Assembly: GCA_017459565.1 (NCBI GenBank)
Contig: JAFUCP010000245.1
Location: 1 to 55,651, forward strand
Length of the DNA stretch: 55,651 nucleotides
Direction of reading: 5' to 3'
Origin: Clostridia bacterium
GTDB taxonomy: Bacteria; Bacillota; Clostridia; Christensenellales; Aristaeellaceae
This document shows positions 25,125 through 34,283 of the stretch, in pieces. A program made the position numbers and the translations under genes. Below the pieces are notes generated by a model that did no database searches, was not told where the DNA came from, and saw only the letters and a program-made list of their open reading frames with translations. Each line of letters starts with the position of its first letter. Position 1 is the first letter of the stretch.

Positions 25125-26414
25125 TCACTCCAGATGGAACGCCTTTTCGATTTCCTTGACTTCATCCGCGGTGATGTACACCACCTCGCCGATATCCCGG
25201 GCGGCGATCATGGCGGCGGCGGAATACTCCAGCACCTCCAGACGGTCGTAGGCGTTGAGCAGAGAGGCGCCCGTGACGATCACGCACTGGTTGTTCACGA
25301 TGATCACCGGGTGCTTCGCATCGAAGATCTTCGCGGTGCCCTGAATGTCCGTGCGGCTGGCGGCATAGGGCAGGCGCACCACGTCCCGCAGGCTGATGTA
25401 GCTTTCGGGGATCAGGCGGGAATCAAACTCCGCGTCCGTGACCGCGAAGCTCATGATGGCCGGCGGGTGGGCGATGATCACGGCGTTGATCTCCGGGTGG
25501 GTGGCGAAGATTTCATCCAACAGGCGGGCGGCGCGGCTGGGCTTCTTGCCCATCTCGCGCATACCGCGCTTGATGTGTACAATGTCCTCCGGCTCCAGAT
25601 ACTTTCTGTCCTTGTTGTAGGGGGTGGTCAGGAAGCTGCCGTCCGACAGGCGCACGGCGAAGGTGCCCTGGGTGGAGGTGAACAGCCGCTGGTCATAGCT
25701 GCGGTGGATGAACTCGCACAGGTCGCGCCGGGCGGCGTTCTCCTCGCTGGAATGGCCGCCGGGGATGAACTCGTCCAGGTTGGGGGAGGTGATGGAGCGG
25801 TCCAGATCGATCTGCTCCTCGGTCAGCGAACGGGGCGTGCCCAGTTTCTTGGCGTCGATCTCCAGCCGTCCGCAGAAATCCAGCGTCTCAAAGGCCATGA
25901 AGGCGGAAAACAGGTCCTTGTGGCCGATGACCACGCCGTGGTTCTCCATCATGACCGTGTTATAGCCCTTCTCGAACTCCGCGGCGATGTACTCGCCCAG
26001 CTTCTTGGAGCCGGGGACCTCATATTTGGCGTAGGTCACCTTGCCGCAGACCTCGCTGGCGTTGGGCACCAGGGAGGTATCGGGAATCTTGCGGGCCAGG
26101 GAGAAGGCCACCAGCGTGGGCGGATGGGCGTGCAGTATGCCCTTGAGGTCGGGCCTGCGGCGGTATATTTCACTGTGGAAGGGCAGCTCCACGGAGGGCT
26201 TGTGGGGGCCGATGACGGTGCCGTCGGGCTTGACCTGGCACATGTCCGCCCGGGTCAGGTTGCCCTTGTCGATGCCGGAGGGGGTGATCCAGATGTCGCC
26301 GTTGTCGTCCTTAATGGAGAGGTTGCCGCCGGAGGTCGTGGTCATGCCATAGTAATAGATGCGGTTCATGATCATCACCAGCTGGTCAGCGGGATGAAGC
26401 AGTTCAAAGCGCAT
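25125..26414 (-). CDS. Tandem class II (zinc) sugar-phosphate aldolase, second domain degenerate
   Basis: Class II aldolases of the fuculose/rhamnulose-phosphate family cleave ketose 1-phosphates using a zinc ion. The 429-residue protein is about twice the single-domain length. Domain 1 (residues 1-210) has TTSGGNLS, SGID, the catalytic Glu76 (SVELPFH), zinc ligands His95 and His97 (LHAHPP) and His159 (ENHG). Domain 2 (about 222-429) keeps the fold pattern but has Ala at the Glu position (SRAARL), IIAHPP with one His lost, and NNQ instead of NHG. Domain 1 should be active and domain 2 probably structural. The start follows AGGAGG. Substrate unknown; a rhamnose link through rhaB is possible. 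Confidence 0.87.
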   Translation of the reverse strand: MRFELLHPADQLVMIMNRIYYYGMTTTSGGNLSIKDDNGDIWITPSGIDKGNLTRADMCQVKPDGTVIGPHKPSVELPFHSEIYRRRPDLKGILHAHPPTLVAFSLARKIPDTSLVPNASEVCGKVTYAKYEVPGSKKLGEYIAAEFEKGYNTVMMENHGVVIGHKDLFSAFMAFETLDFCGRLEIDAKKLGTPRSLTEEQIDLDRSITSPNLDEFIPGGHSSEENAARRDLCEFIHRSYDQRLFTSTQGTFAVRLSDGSFLTTPYNKDRKYLEPEDIVHIKRGMREMGKKPSRAARLLDEIFATHPEINAVIIAHPPAIMSFAVTDAEFDSRLIPESYISLRDVVRLPYAASRTDIQGTAKIFDAKHPVIIVNNQCVIVTGASLLNAYDRLEVLEYSAAAMIAARDIGEVVYITADEVKEIEKAFHLE

Positions 26415-26469
26415 GGGAGTTCCTCCTTTTCATTGATCGATAATCTGGAAAGCAAGTGGCGCGTCGGGC

Positions 26470-27039
26470 TCAGATGACAGCCAGGGAGCCCACCGCCATC
26501 AGCGTCATGATCAGGCAGGCGGTGACGTTGCCCAGCAGGATGACCAGCCCCGCCTTGACCCTGGGCATGTTGAACAGGGAGGCGATGGCGCTGCCCGTCC
26601 ACACGCCGGTGCCCGGCAGCGGCAGGGCCACGAAGATATACAGCGCCAGCAGCTCCGCCGTGTCGGCGGAAAAATGGGCACGCAGGCCCTTTTTGTTCTT
26701 TTCGTTCATGGATTCCCGCTTCTTCGCGGCGTGCCGCTCAAGCCACGCGGCGAACTTCTGCACCGGCTTGATGGGCAGGGTATAGAACCAATCCAGCACC
26801 GGGCGCAGCAGCAGCAATATGAAGGGAATCGGGATGCTGGAGCAGACCAGCGCCAGCAGATATGAAAATACCGCCGGCATACCCATGCGCACCGCCACCG
26901 CCACGGCATAGCGCCCCTCGAAGGTGGGCACCATGCTCAACAGCGCCGCCGTAATGATCTCGCGGGTATGCTCCTGCCAGACAAAGGCGGTCTGCGCCGC
27001 GGCCAGAAGGTTGGAATTGTAAAGCAGCTTGTTCAGCAT
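26470..27039 (-). CDS. Small membrane exporter family protein (COG2426, Sm_multidrug_ex)
   Basis: The 189-residue integral membrane protein has hydrophobic segments near residues 28-40, 46-85 and 130-185. The first half carries LLSMVPTFEGRYAVAVAV and the second LYIFVALPLPGTGVWTGSAIASLF, the paired Pro/Gly-rich motifs of the COG2426 'putative small multidrug export' family. A basic cytoplasmic loop (about 95-115) separates them. It starts at ATG just after GGAGGT. It is upstream of the aldolase on the same strand with a 55-nt gap, so the two may be co-transcribed. The transport role is by family name only. Confidence 0.85.
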   Translation of the reverse strand: MLNKLLYNSNLLAAAQTAFVWQEHTREIITAALLSMVPTFEGRYAVAVAVRMGMPAVFSYLLALVCSSIPIPFILLLLRPVLDWFYTLPIKPVQKFAAWLERHAAKKRESMNEKNKKGLRAHFSADTAELLALYIFVALPLPGTGVWTGSAIASLFNMPRVKAGLVILLGNVTACLIMTLMAVGSLAVI

Positions 27040-27258
27040 ATGACCTCCGTAAATCGCAAGTTTTTGTCCTTCGCGCTTCCATTATACTATATCTATGCGC
27101 GTCCATCATATCATATCTTGGTAAAATCTGATTTGCGCGGCGGATAAATCGCATTTTTCATAGGTAGTTTCAACAACATGGCAGGAAAAGTCACATTCAT
27201 CTGCTACAATAAATATGAATATTTGTATTCAGACAAAAGCGTAAAAAGGAATAGATAC

Positions 27259-28542
27259 ATGGCTTTGAAATACGATTATTTTCTGTTTGACTTCGACGGC
27301 ACCATTGCCGACACCGGAGAAGGCATCCGCAAGAGCGTGGCCTGGTGCCTGGAGCAGCTGGGAAAGCCAGCCCTGGACACGTCGGTGCTGGACCGCTTCA
27401 TCGGCCCTCCGCTGCACGACAGCTTCGAAAAATACTGCGGCATGACGCAAGAGGAATCGGAGCGCGCCATCTCGGTCTATCGCCGACGCTATACGGATAT
27501 CGGGCTGTATGAATCCCGCCTGTACCCGGGCATCGCCATGCTGCTGCGCGCGCTGCATACCGGGGGAAGCTGGGTGGCCATCGCCTCGGCCAAGCCCCGG
27601 TTCATGCTTGAAAAGCTGGCCGCGTATTACGGCATAGACAAATACCTCGACGCCATCGTGGGCATCGGCGAAGGACGTCACTCATCCGACAAGCGCGACC
27701 TGATCCTCGCGGCGCTGCCGGAGGGCGCCCAGCCCGCCCGCGCCGTCATGGTCGGCGACAGGCTGTACGACATCGAGGCCGCCAGATCCCTCGGGCTCGG
27801 CTCCGTGGGCGCGGACTACGGCTACAGCCTGCCGGGAGAGCTGGCGGACGCCGGGGCCGACGCGGTTTTTGACGACGTGCCCGCCCTGGCCGCCCATCTG
27901 CTGGGGGGCGATGGGCCCCGGGGGCTTTTCATCTCCATGGAGGGCAGCGACGGCTGCGGCAAGTCCACCCAGATCGCGCTGCTCAGGGATTACCTTGAGC
28001 GCCGGGGCTTTGAGGTCGTGCTGACCCGGGAGCCGGGCGGCTGCCCCATCTCCGAGCGCGTCCGCGAGGTCATTCTCAGCCTGGACTCCAAGGGCATGTC
28101 CAGCGAGTGCGAGGCGCTGCTGTATGCCGCCAGCCGGGTGGAGCATGTGCGAAAGGTTATCGAGCCCGCCCTTAAATGCGGCAAAATTGTGATATGTGAT
28201 CGATTTTTGGATTCCAGCATCGCCTATCAGGCCTACGGGCGTGAACTCGGCGAAGATTTTGTGCGTCAAATAAACGCACCGGCCGTCCGCCACGCGGCCC
28301 CGCAGCTGACGCTGCTGTTGGAGCTGGATCGCGCGGAATCCCGACGGCGCATGGCCCAGGGCGCGCCGCTGGACCGGCTGGAGATTGAGAAAGAGGACTT
28401 TTTCGCCAGGGTGCAGGCGGGCTACGACGCGCTGGCCCAGGCAGAGCCCGGGCGCATACGGCGCATCGACGCCTCAAAGAGCATCGAGGCGGTGTTTGAT
28501 GAGATCGCGCGCGAGGTGGAGCGGCTGCTGGCGGGCCGGTGA
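27259..28542 (+). CDS. Fusion of a HAD phosphatase and thymidylate kinase
   Basis: Residues 1-210 form a HAD hydrolase of the phosphoglycolate phosphatase type: motif I FDFDGTIADT, motif II around AIASAKPRF, and motif III-IV MVGDRLYDIEAA. Residues 220-427 form thymidylate kinase: P-loop EGSDGCGKST (about 227-236), TREPGGCPISERVR and CDRFLDSSIAYQAYGRELG. TMK makes dTDP from dTMP. Both halves keep their catalytic motifs and are joined by a short linker with no stop or restart site. I chose ATG at 27259 because AAAGGA lies 8 nt upstream. An extended -10 (TGC-TACAAT) lies near 27205. The fusion could couple dNMP turnover to kinase activity; this is inference. Confidence 0.9.
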   Translation: MALKYDYFLFDFDGTIADTGEGIRKSVAWCLEQLGKPALDTSVLDRFIGPPLHDSFEKYCGMTQEESERAISVYRRRYTDIGLYESRLYPGIAMLLRALHTGGSWVAIASAKPRFMLEKLAAYYGIDKYLDAIVGIGEGRHSSDKRDLILAALPEGAQPARAVMVGDRLYDIEAARSLGLGSVGADYGYSLPGELADAGADAVFDDVPALAAHLLGGDGPRGLFISMEGSDGCGKSTQIALLRDYLERRGFEVVLTREPGGCPISERVREVILSLDSKGMSSECEALLYAASRVEHVRKVIEPALKCGKIVICDRFLDSSIAYQAYGRELGEDFVRQINAPAVRHAAPQLTLLLELDRAESRRRMAQGAPLDRLEIEKEDFFARVQAGYDALAQAEPGRIRRIDASKSIEAVFDEIAREVERLLAGR

Positions 28543-28591
28543 CGGCTGCGCGCCGTGACGCGAAAGCGCTTCCAAACAAGAGGTGAAAGCA

Positions 28592-31500
28592 ATGGCATAT
28601 GAAAATCTGTGCATGTACTGCTTTGAGGATATGCATGGGCAAACCACCTGTCCCCACTGCGGCAGGGATTCCCGGGCCGCGGTGCCCCAGGTGCAGATGC
28701 TGCCCGGCTCAACCGTCTACCACGACCGGTTTCTGATCGGGCGCGCGCTGGGACAGGACGCCGCGGGCATCGTGTACGCGGCCTTTGATACCAAAAAGGA
28801 AAACCGGCTGCGCATCCGCGAATATCTGCCCCGGGACTGCGCCGAGCGCCTGAACGACGGCGCGGTGGTACCCGTGGCCGGCATGGAGGACCAGTTCGAG
28901 GCAGGTATCAAAAAGCTGCGCGCCAGCGTTGAGAGCATGGAGGACCCCCGGAAGCGGCATTTTTTCTTTGAGGAAAACGGCACGGCTTACATCGCCCAGC
29001 GCAAGTCCCCCGCCGCAGCGGAGGCCGGGGCGGAGCAGGATGACGAAGAAGAGGAGGCCTCCGGCGGCGGCCGCCGCATGCTGCTGTTCGCGGGCATCGC
29101 GGTGGCGGTGCTGCTCGTGGCGGCGATCCTGCTGATCACCGTGTTCAACGGCGCCATCAGCACCGGCCGCGACATCACCCAGAGCCCCACCCTGGATCCC
29201 GGACAGGTCTGGATCCCCGCCACCACGCCCACGGCCACGCCCTACGTGGCCCCCACCTTCGCGGCGCTGGTGGACCCGGAGCTTTCATGGATGGAATACA
29301 CCTACGACGGCGATGTGGAGCAGGAATACCAGCAGGCCCAGCGGGCCTCCGCCACCCCCACGCCCACACCCGTCCCCGCGGCCACCGTGTCCGGCAGCGC
29401 CAGCAAATACAGGCTGATCAACGGCAATTCCTCCCGGGAGGATATCCGCGCGCTGCAACAGAGGCTGGCGGAGCTTGGCTGGCTGGACAGCGCCCTGATC
29501 ACCGGCAAATATGACAGCGCCACCCGGCAGGCGGTGCGCGAATTCCAGAGCTATGTCAATCAGCGTTACAATCCCAACGAAAAGCTGAGTGTGGACGGCG
29601 CGGCGGGCCCCAAGACGCTGCAATGGCTGTATGAGGCCAGCGCAACCCGGCCCACGCCCACGCCCTCGCCACGGGTCACCCCCGCGGCGGACAGCCAGGG
29701 CGTGGACGAGAACTCCCCCGCCTCCCAGGTGCGCCCGGTTCAGGAAAAGCTGATCGCCCTGGGTCTGCTGCCGGAGGGCTCCGCCGACGGCAGCTATGGC
29801 GCGACCACCGCCGCCGCGGTGCGCCGCTTCCAGCAGCGCGTCAACCAGCTGTCGGATTACGACGCGCTGGAGGTCACAGGTCGGATGGACGCCCTGAGCA
29901 TGGCGTTTTTGGACTACTACGCCGAGGAATGGACGCGCTTGCGCCAGGCCACAGCCCTGCCCACGGCCACGCCCGCGCCCACGCCCCTGCCCACACCCAC
30001 GCCCACGACCCGCCCTGTAGAGAGCTTTGACGGCGTGATCAACGCGAATTCCACCGCCCAGGCCATCCGCGAGGTGCAGCAGCTGCTCATCGACATCGGC
30101 ATGATGCCCGCAGGCTCCGCCGACGGCAGCTACGGCACCGGCACGATCTCCGCCGTGGCGGACTTCCAGCAGTGGGTGAACATGCAGCGCGACGAGCAGA
30201 CCCTGCCCGTCAACGGCGAAGTGGATCAGCTCACGCTGGCCTATCTGCAATACTGCGTGGACCACGGGATGCGGCCCTACGGCACGCCCGTGCCCCTGAT
30301 GACCGCAACGCCCACCCCGACCCCCACCGCCGCGCCCACCGAGGCACCCGTGGAGGCGGAGCCCGAGCCTGCGGAGGGAAATGAGGAAATCACCGTCGGC
30401 GCGGACTCCGATCCCGACTCCATACGCTATATCCAGCAGATGCTCAGCGCCGTCGGCGCGATGGACGAGGGCGGCGTGGACGGCGTATACGGCAGCGGCA
30501 CCCGCCGCGCCGTGGAGCGCTTCCAGCAGTGGGTGAACAGCGTGCAGGGCGAGGGCGCCCTCGCCGTCACCGGCCAGGTGGACAATGCGACGCGGCTGGC
30601 GCTGGAATACGCCTTCGACCACGACCTGGTGCTGGCCCAGCCCACCGAAGCGCCCACCCCTGTGCCCACGGAGGTTCCCACACCCGTGCCCACGGAGGTT
30701 CCCACACCCGTGCCCACGGAGGCGCCCACCCCCGAACCCACGGAGGTTCCCACACCCGTGCCCACCGAAGTCCCCCCGGAGGAAGGGCCGGAGTCCGGCG
30801 CCATCAGCGTCGGCGCAAATTCCGATCCCGAATCCATACGCTATATCCAGCAGATGCTCAGCGCCATCGGCGCGATGGACGAGATCGGCGTGAACGGCGT
30901 CTATGACGACAACACCGCCAACGCCGTGCATCGCTTCCAGCTGTGGGTGAACACCGTGCAGGGCGAGGGCACGCTGCCCATCACCGGCCAGGTGGACGAC
31001 CGCACGCGCCAGGCACTGGAATACGCCTTCGACCACGAGCTGAAGTTCAACCAGAGCCCCTCGGAGCCGGGGCCGGAGCCCATGGGCATCGGCGCGGTGG
31101 GCGACGTGCGCGTCGCCTTCGGGGATATCCTGGCGGGCGAGGACGAGGACGTGGTCACCGTGCCCGAGGGCGCGCTCAGCGTGCGCTGGAACGCCGAGGG
31201 CGATGTGGAAGGCTACTACGTGTACGTGGAGGACGGCACCGGGCAGACCATCGCCTCCCGGGACGGGACGGCGGAAACCAGCTTCAACATCAACACGGCC
31301 CTGATGAACCCGGGCGAGGTGTATACCCTGCGGCTGGGCGTGCTGCCCGCGCGGGGCCAGCGCAATGACATCGTATGGCGCACGGTTCGGTTCATGCTGC
31401 CCGTGCAGATCACCCCCACGCCCGAACCGCAGCCCACCGTGGGCAGCGTCTCGGCGCCCTATATCACCATCGCCGGCATCCCGGCGGGGGGCGATGTCAT

Positions 31501-32410
31501 CACCGTGGAGGGCGACAGCTTCCAGATCGACTGGACTGCCGAGGGTGACGTGGACAGCTACTATGTGCGCGTCACCGACGCCTCGGGCAACGACGTGTCC
31601 TCCCCCCAGCGCACAACGCAGACCGGCCTGAGCCTGCGCTCCGACAACATGCAGGCCGGCACGGTGTATACGCTCACCGTGGGCGTGCTGCCGGTAAACG
31701 GCTCCGAACCGGACATGCAGATCAGCCGGGCTCAGTTCATGCGCCCCGTGCTGGAGACGCCGACCCCCGAGCCCACGCCCCAGCCCGTCGTGGCCAACAT
31801 CGGCAAGCCCGTCATCACCGTGGGCGGCTCCGCCTATCAGCGGGACGGCGTGCCCTATATGACGGACAACGCCATCATACTCAGCTGGGCCGCGGACGGC
31901 GACGTGAAAAGCTATACCATCTACGTCGAGAACCAGGCCGGGGAGCGCCAGGAGCTGGGCACCACCACCGATACCAGCCGCACCGTGAGCGCCTCCAGCC
32001 TGCCGGCGGGCATTTACACCATCTATGTGGGCGCGCTGCCCCAGGGCGGCAGCGCCGACGACATGCAGTGGAGCAGCGCGCGCTTCGGCATCCCCGCCCC
32101 CGAGGCGGAGACTGCCCAGACCGCCCCCGAGGGCGACACCGGCTCCGGCACGCCGGCCTTCAGCGGGCCCGTTACAGTCAGCTCCGATTCCGATACGATC
32201 CAGCAGCTGCAAATGCGGCTGTACAGCCTGGGGCTGCTGTCCACGGACGGGCTGCAGCCGGGCGTGCTGGACGCGCCGACGCTGCAGGCCGTGGCCGAGT
32301 TCCAGACGCGCATGAACGAGCAGTACGGCGCGGGCCTGCCGGTGATCGATCCCGGCGATCCCAACGCCATCATCGACGAGGTTACGCTGCAGGCGCTGTT
32401 TGCCAATTAA
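28592..32410 (+). CDS. Large zinc-ribbon/pseudokinase membrane protein with peptidoglycan-binding and Fn3-like repeats
   Basis: The 1272-residue protein has the following order. A zinc ribbon CMYCFEDMHGQTTCPHCG (7-25). A kinase N-lobe remnant (about 37-110) with a degenerate Gly-rich loop GRALGQDAAGIVY and RIREYLP, where kinases have an AIKEY-type lysine. An acidic linker. One membrane helix (about 161-186). Thr/Pro-rich linkers separating five peptidoglycan-binding (PGB_1) domains at about 280-350, 378-446, 480-557, 600-680 and 740-820. Three Fn3/Ig-like repeats at about 832-940, 950-1053 and 1067-1167. A sixth PGB domain at 1197-1272. There is no catalytic HRD or DFG. The N-terminus should be cytoplasmic and the rest outside, so a wall-sensing or scaffold role is inferred. 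ATG at 28592 follows AAGAGGTG. Confidence 0.85.
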   Translation: MAYENLCMYCFEDMHGQTTCPHCGRDSRAAVPQVQMLPGSTVYHDRFLIGRALGQDAAGIVYAAFDTKKENRLRIREYLPRDCAERLNDGAVVPVAGMEDQFEAGIKKLRASVESMEDPRKRHFFFEENGTAYIAQRKSPAAAEAGAEQDDEEEEASGGGRRMLLFAGIAVAVLLVAAILLITVFNGAISTGRDITQSPTLDPGQVWIPATTPTATPYVAPTFAALVDPELSWMEYTYDGDVEQEYQQAQRASATPTPTPVPAATVSGSASKYRLINGNSSREDIRALQQRLAELGWLDSALITGKYDSATRQAVREFQSYVNQRYNPNEKLSVDGAAGPKTLQWLYEASATRPTPTPSPRVTPAADSQGVDENSPASQVRPVQEKLIALGLLPEGSADGSYGATTAAAVRRFQQRVNQLSDYDALEVTGRMDALSMAFLDYYAEEWTRLRQATALPTATPAPTPLPTPTPTTRPVESFDGVINANSTAQAIREVQQLLIDIGMMPAGSADGSYGTGTISAVADFQQWVNMQRDEQTLPVNGEVDQLTLAYLQYCVDHGMRPYGTPVPLMTATPTPTPTAAPTEAPVEAEPEPAEGNEEITVGADSDPDSIRYIQQMLSAVGAMDEGGVDGVYGSGTRRAVERFQQWVNSVQGEGALAVTGQVDNATRLALEYAFDHDLVLAQPTEAPTPVPTEVPTPVPTEVPTPVPTEAPTPEPTEVPTPVPTEVPPEEGPESGAISVGANSDPESIRYIQQMLSAIGAMDEIGVNGVYDDNTANAVHRFQLWVNTVQGEGTLPITGQVDDRTRQALEYAFDHELKFNQSPSEPGPEPMGIGAVGDVRVAFGDILAGEDEDVVTVPEGALSVRWNAEGDVEGYYVYVEDGTGQTIASRDGTAETSFNINTALMNPGEVYTLRLGVLPARGQRNDIVWRTVRFMLPVQITPTPEPQPTVGSVSAPYITIAGIPAGGDVITVEGDSFQIDWTAEGDVDSYYVRVTDASGNDVSSPQRTTQTGLSLRSDNMQAGTVYTLTVGVLPVNGSEPDMQISRAQFMRPVLETPTPEPTPQPVVANIGKPVITVGGSAYQRDGVPYMTDNAIILSWAADGDVKSYTIYVENQAGERQELGTTTDTSRTVSASSLPAGIYTIYVGALPQGGSADDMQWSSARFGIPAPEAETAQTAPEGDTGSGTPAFSGPVTVSSDSDTIQQLQMRLYSLGLLSTDGLQPGVLDAPTLQAVAEFQTRMNEQYGAGLPVIDPGDPNAIIDEVTLQALFAN
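30659..30770 (+). repeat. Coding minisatellite (about 24-bp unit) in the PGB linker
   Basis: Units of the type GTGCCCACGGAGGTTCCCAC repeat in tandem about four times, with one diverged copy. They encode (V/A)PTPxPTE and lie between the fourth and fifth PGB domains. The reading frame is preserved. Such arrays vary in copy number by slippage. Confidence 0.85.
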
Positions 32411-32487
32411 GGCAAGTCAAGTTTTTCCAGACGCAGCAGCTGCATAAAGAGCAGCCCTTGATTGGTGTAATTTCTATTGAGAAGAGT

Positions 32488-32545
32488 ATACCCCATAAAA
32501 AGCCCGGACGGTTGCGAAAACCGCCCGGGACTTCTTATGGGGTAT
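32488..32545. terminator. Long inverted repeat, terminator of trpB2 (and possibly of the upstream PGB gene)
   Basis: An imperfect stem runs from ATACCCCATAA to TTATGGGGTAT with an inner core CCCGGaCGGTT/AACCGcCCGGG. On the minus strand the core is followed by CTTTTTAT, a good intrinsic terminator right after trpB2. It may act on both strands because the genes converge. Confidence 0.85.
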
Positions 32546-32549
32546 GGGA

Positions 32550-33929
32550 TTACAGGTCCACCTTCGGCAGTCCGTCGAAGCCCTTTTGCAGCTCCTCGTC
32601 GGTGGGGATATAATCGCTCATCTTGCCGTCGTGGTACTTCTCATAGGCTACCAGGTCGAAGTAGCCGGTGCCGGTCAGGCCGAAGAGGATGGTCTTTTCC
32701 TCACCCGTCTCCTTGCACTTGAGCGCCTCGTCGATGGCGACGCGGATGGCGTGGCTGCTCTCCGGCGCGGGCAGTATGCCCTCCACCCGGGCGAAGTCCT
32801 CCGCCGCCTCGAACACCTTGGTCTGCTCCACGGACCGGGCCTCCATATAGCCGTCGTGGTAGAGCTGGGAGAGGATGCCGCTCATGCCGTGATAGCGCAG
32901 GCCGCCCGCGTGGTTCGGCGCGGGAATGAAGCCGCTGCCCAGCGTGTACATCTTGGCCATGGGGCACACCATGCCGGTATCGCAGAAGTCATAGGCGAAT
33001 TTGCCGCGGGTGAGGGACGGGCAGGAGGCAGGCTCCACGGCGATGAACTGATAGTCCGCCTCGCCGCGCAGCTTTTCGCCCATGAACGGGGCGATCAGAC
33101 CGCCCAGGTTCGATCCGCCGCCGGCACAACCGATGATGACATCGGGCTTGATGCCATACTTGTCCATGGCGATCTTGGTCTCCACGCCGATGACGGACTG
33201 GTGCAGCAGCACCTGGTTCAGCACGCTGCCCAGCACATAGCGGTATCCGGGATTGCTCACGGCCACCTCCACGGCCTCGGAGATCGCGCAGCCCAGGCTG
33301 CCGGTGGTGCCGGGGAACTGCTCCAGTATCTTCCGGCCCACGGCGGTGGTATCGGAGGGAGAGGGCACCACGGACGCGCCATAGGTGCGCATGACCTCCC
33401 GCCGGAAGGGCTTTTGCTCATAGGATACCTTGACCATGTAAACCTTGCAGTCCAGGTCAAAATAGGAGCAGGCCATGGACAGCGCCGTACCCCACTGCCC
33501 CGCGCCCGTCTCGGTGGTGACGCCCTTGAGCCCCTGCTGCTTGGCGTAGTAGGCCTGGGCAATGGCGGAGTTCAGCTTGTGGCTGCCGGAGGTGTTGTTG
33601 CCCTCGAACTTATAATAAATCTTCGCCGGGGTTTGCAGCTTCTGCTCCAGACAGTAGGCGCGCACCAGCGGGGAGGGACGGTACATCTTGTAAAAGTCCA
33701 GTATGGGCTGGGGAATGGGATATTCCCGGGTGTCGTTGTCCAGCTCCTGCTTGATCAGCTCCTCGCAGAACACGGGGGCCAGGTCCTCGGCGGTCATGGG
33801 CTTGAGGGTGCCGGGGTTCAGAAGCGGCGCGGGCTTGTTCTTCATATCCGCGCGCACGTTGTACCAATACTTCGGCAGCTCGCTTTCCTCCAGGTAGATC
33901 TTGTAGGGGATGTTCTTCTTTTCGCTCAT
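32550..33929 (-). CDS. trpB2: Tryptophan synthase beta-like protein, TrpB2 type
   Basis: TrpB makes tryptophan from indole and serine with PLP. The 459-residue length and the N-terminal extension before the core mark the TrpB2 subgroup. The PLP lysine is Lys118 in NTSGSHKLNSA, the catalytic Glu is Glu140 in TETGAGQWG, and the phosphate loop is GCAGGGSNLGG. No trpA is nearby, so it may salvage free indole. The ATG follows AAAGGAG with 7-nt spacing. The upstream T-box with a Trp specifier supports a true role in tryptophan supply. Confidence 0.93.
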   Translation of the reverse strand: MSEKKNIPYKIYLEESELPKYWYNVRADMKNKPAPLLNPGTLKPMTAEDLAPVFCEELIKQELDNDTREYPIPQPILDFYKMYRPSPLVRAYCLEQKLQTPAKIYYKFEGNNTSGSHKLNSAIAQAYYAKQQGLKGVTTETGAGQWGTALSMACSYFDLDCKVYMVKVSYEQKPFRREVMRTYGASVVPSPSDTTAVGRKILEQFPGTTGSLGCAISEAVEVAVSNPGYRYVLGSVLNQVLLHQSVIGVETKIAMDKYGIKPDVIIGCAGGGSNLGGLIAPFMGEKLRGEADYQFIAVEPASCPSLTRGKFAYDFCDTGMVCPMAKMYTLGSGFIPAPNHAGGLRYHGMSGILSQLYHDGYMEARSVEQTKVFEAAEDFARVEGILPAPESSHAIRVAIDEALKCKETGEEKTILFGLTGTGYFDLVAYEKYHDGKMSDYIPTDEELQKGFDGLPKVDL

Positions 33930-33970
33930 GGGGATGCTCCTTTCCGATTTCGGTCTCTCGGGACAGGCGC

Positions 33971-34246
33971 AAAAAAATCTGTCCCAGTGTTGTTTGCTGG
34001 GACAGGGATCATTTCATTTTCACCCTGCGGTGCCACCCGGCTTGGCGCTTGCGCGCCCGCTCGATACCGTACCGTCATACGGCAACCTTTGATAACGGAG
34101 GGAACTCCGTCTTGCCTACTTGGGGCGCGGCCCCGTTCAGTTCGCCCTCGGAAGGCCATTCAGCTTCGCCGCCCGTACCGCGATCCCACCGCCCGCGACT
34201 CTCTTGAACGCTTGGAATGAAGCCTACTCTTCTTCCTCATCGGTTG
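33971..34246 (-). promoter_or_regulatory. T-box riboswitch leader of trpB2 (Trp specifier)
   Basis: On the minus strand the T-box core reads GGGTGGCACCGCA (34026-34038). A 9-bp terminator stem (CTGTCCCAG/CTGGGACAG, 33979-34005) with a seven-T run (33971-33977) follows, 42 nt from the start codon. Stem I begins with GAAGAAGAGTAGG. The probable specifier is TGG in GCTGAATGGCC (complement of 34156-34158), that is Trp. Uncharged tRNA-Trp would switch the gene on. Confidence 0.92.
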
Positions 34247-34252
34247 ATGCCA

Positions 34253-34281
34253 TTATAGCATGGTAAAGCGATGGTGTCAAG
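34253..34281 (-). promoter_or_regulatory. Consensus promoter of the trpB2 T-box transcript
   Basis: On the minus strand: TTGACA (34276-34281), a 17-nt spacer and TATAAT (34253-34258) preceded by TGC. Both hexamers are perfect. It sits immediately after the addB stop codon. Confidence 0.92.
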
Positions 34282-34283
34282 CC

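Noticed and set aside
30659-30770. Possible CRISPR-like array
   Set aside because: Units are contiguous without spacers, in frame, and encode Pro/Thr linkers.
29285-32212. 975-residue minus-strand frame over the PGB protein
   Set aside because: Antisense of the repeat-rich gene; Gly/His/Arg-rich shadow with no family features.
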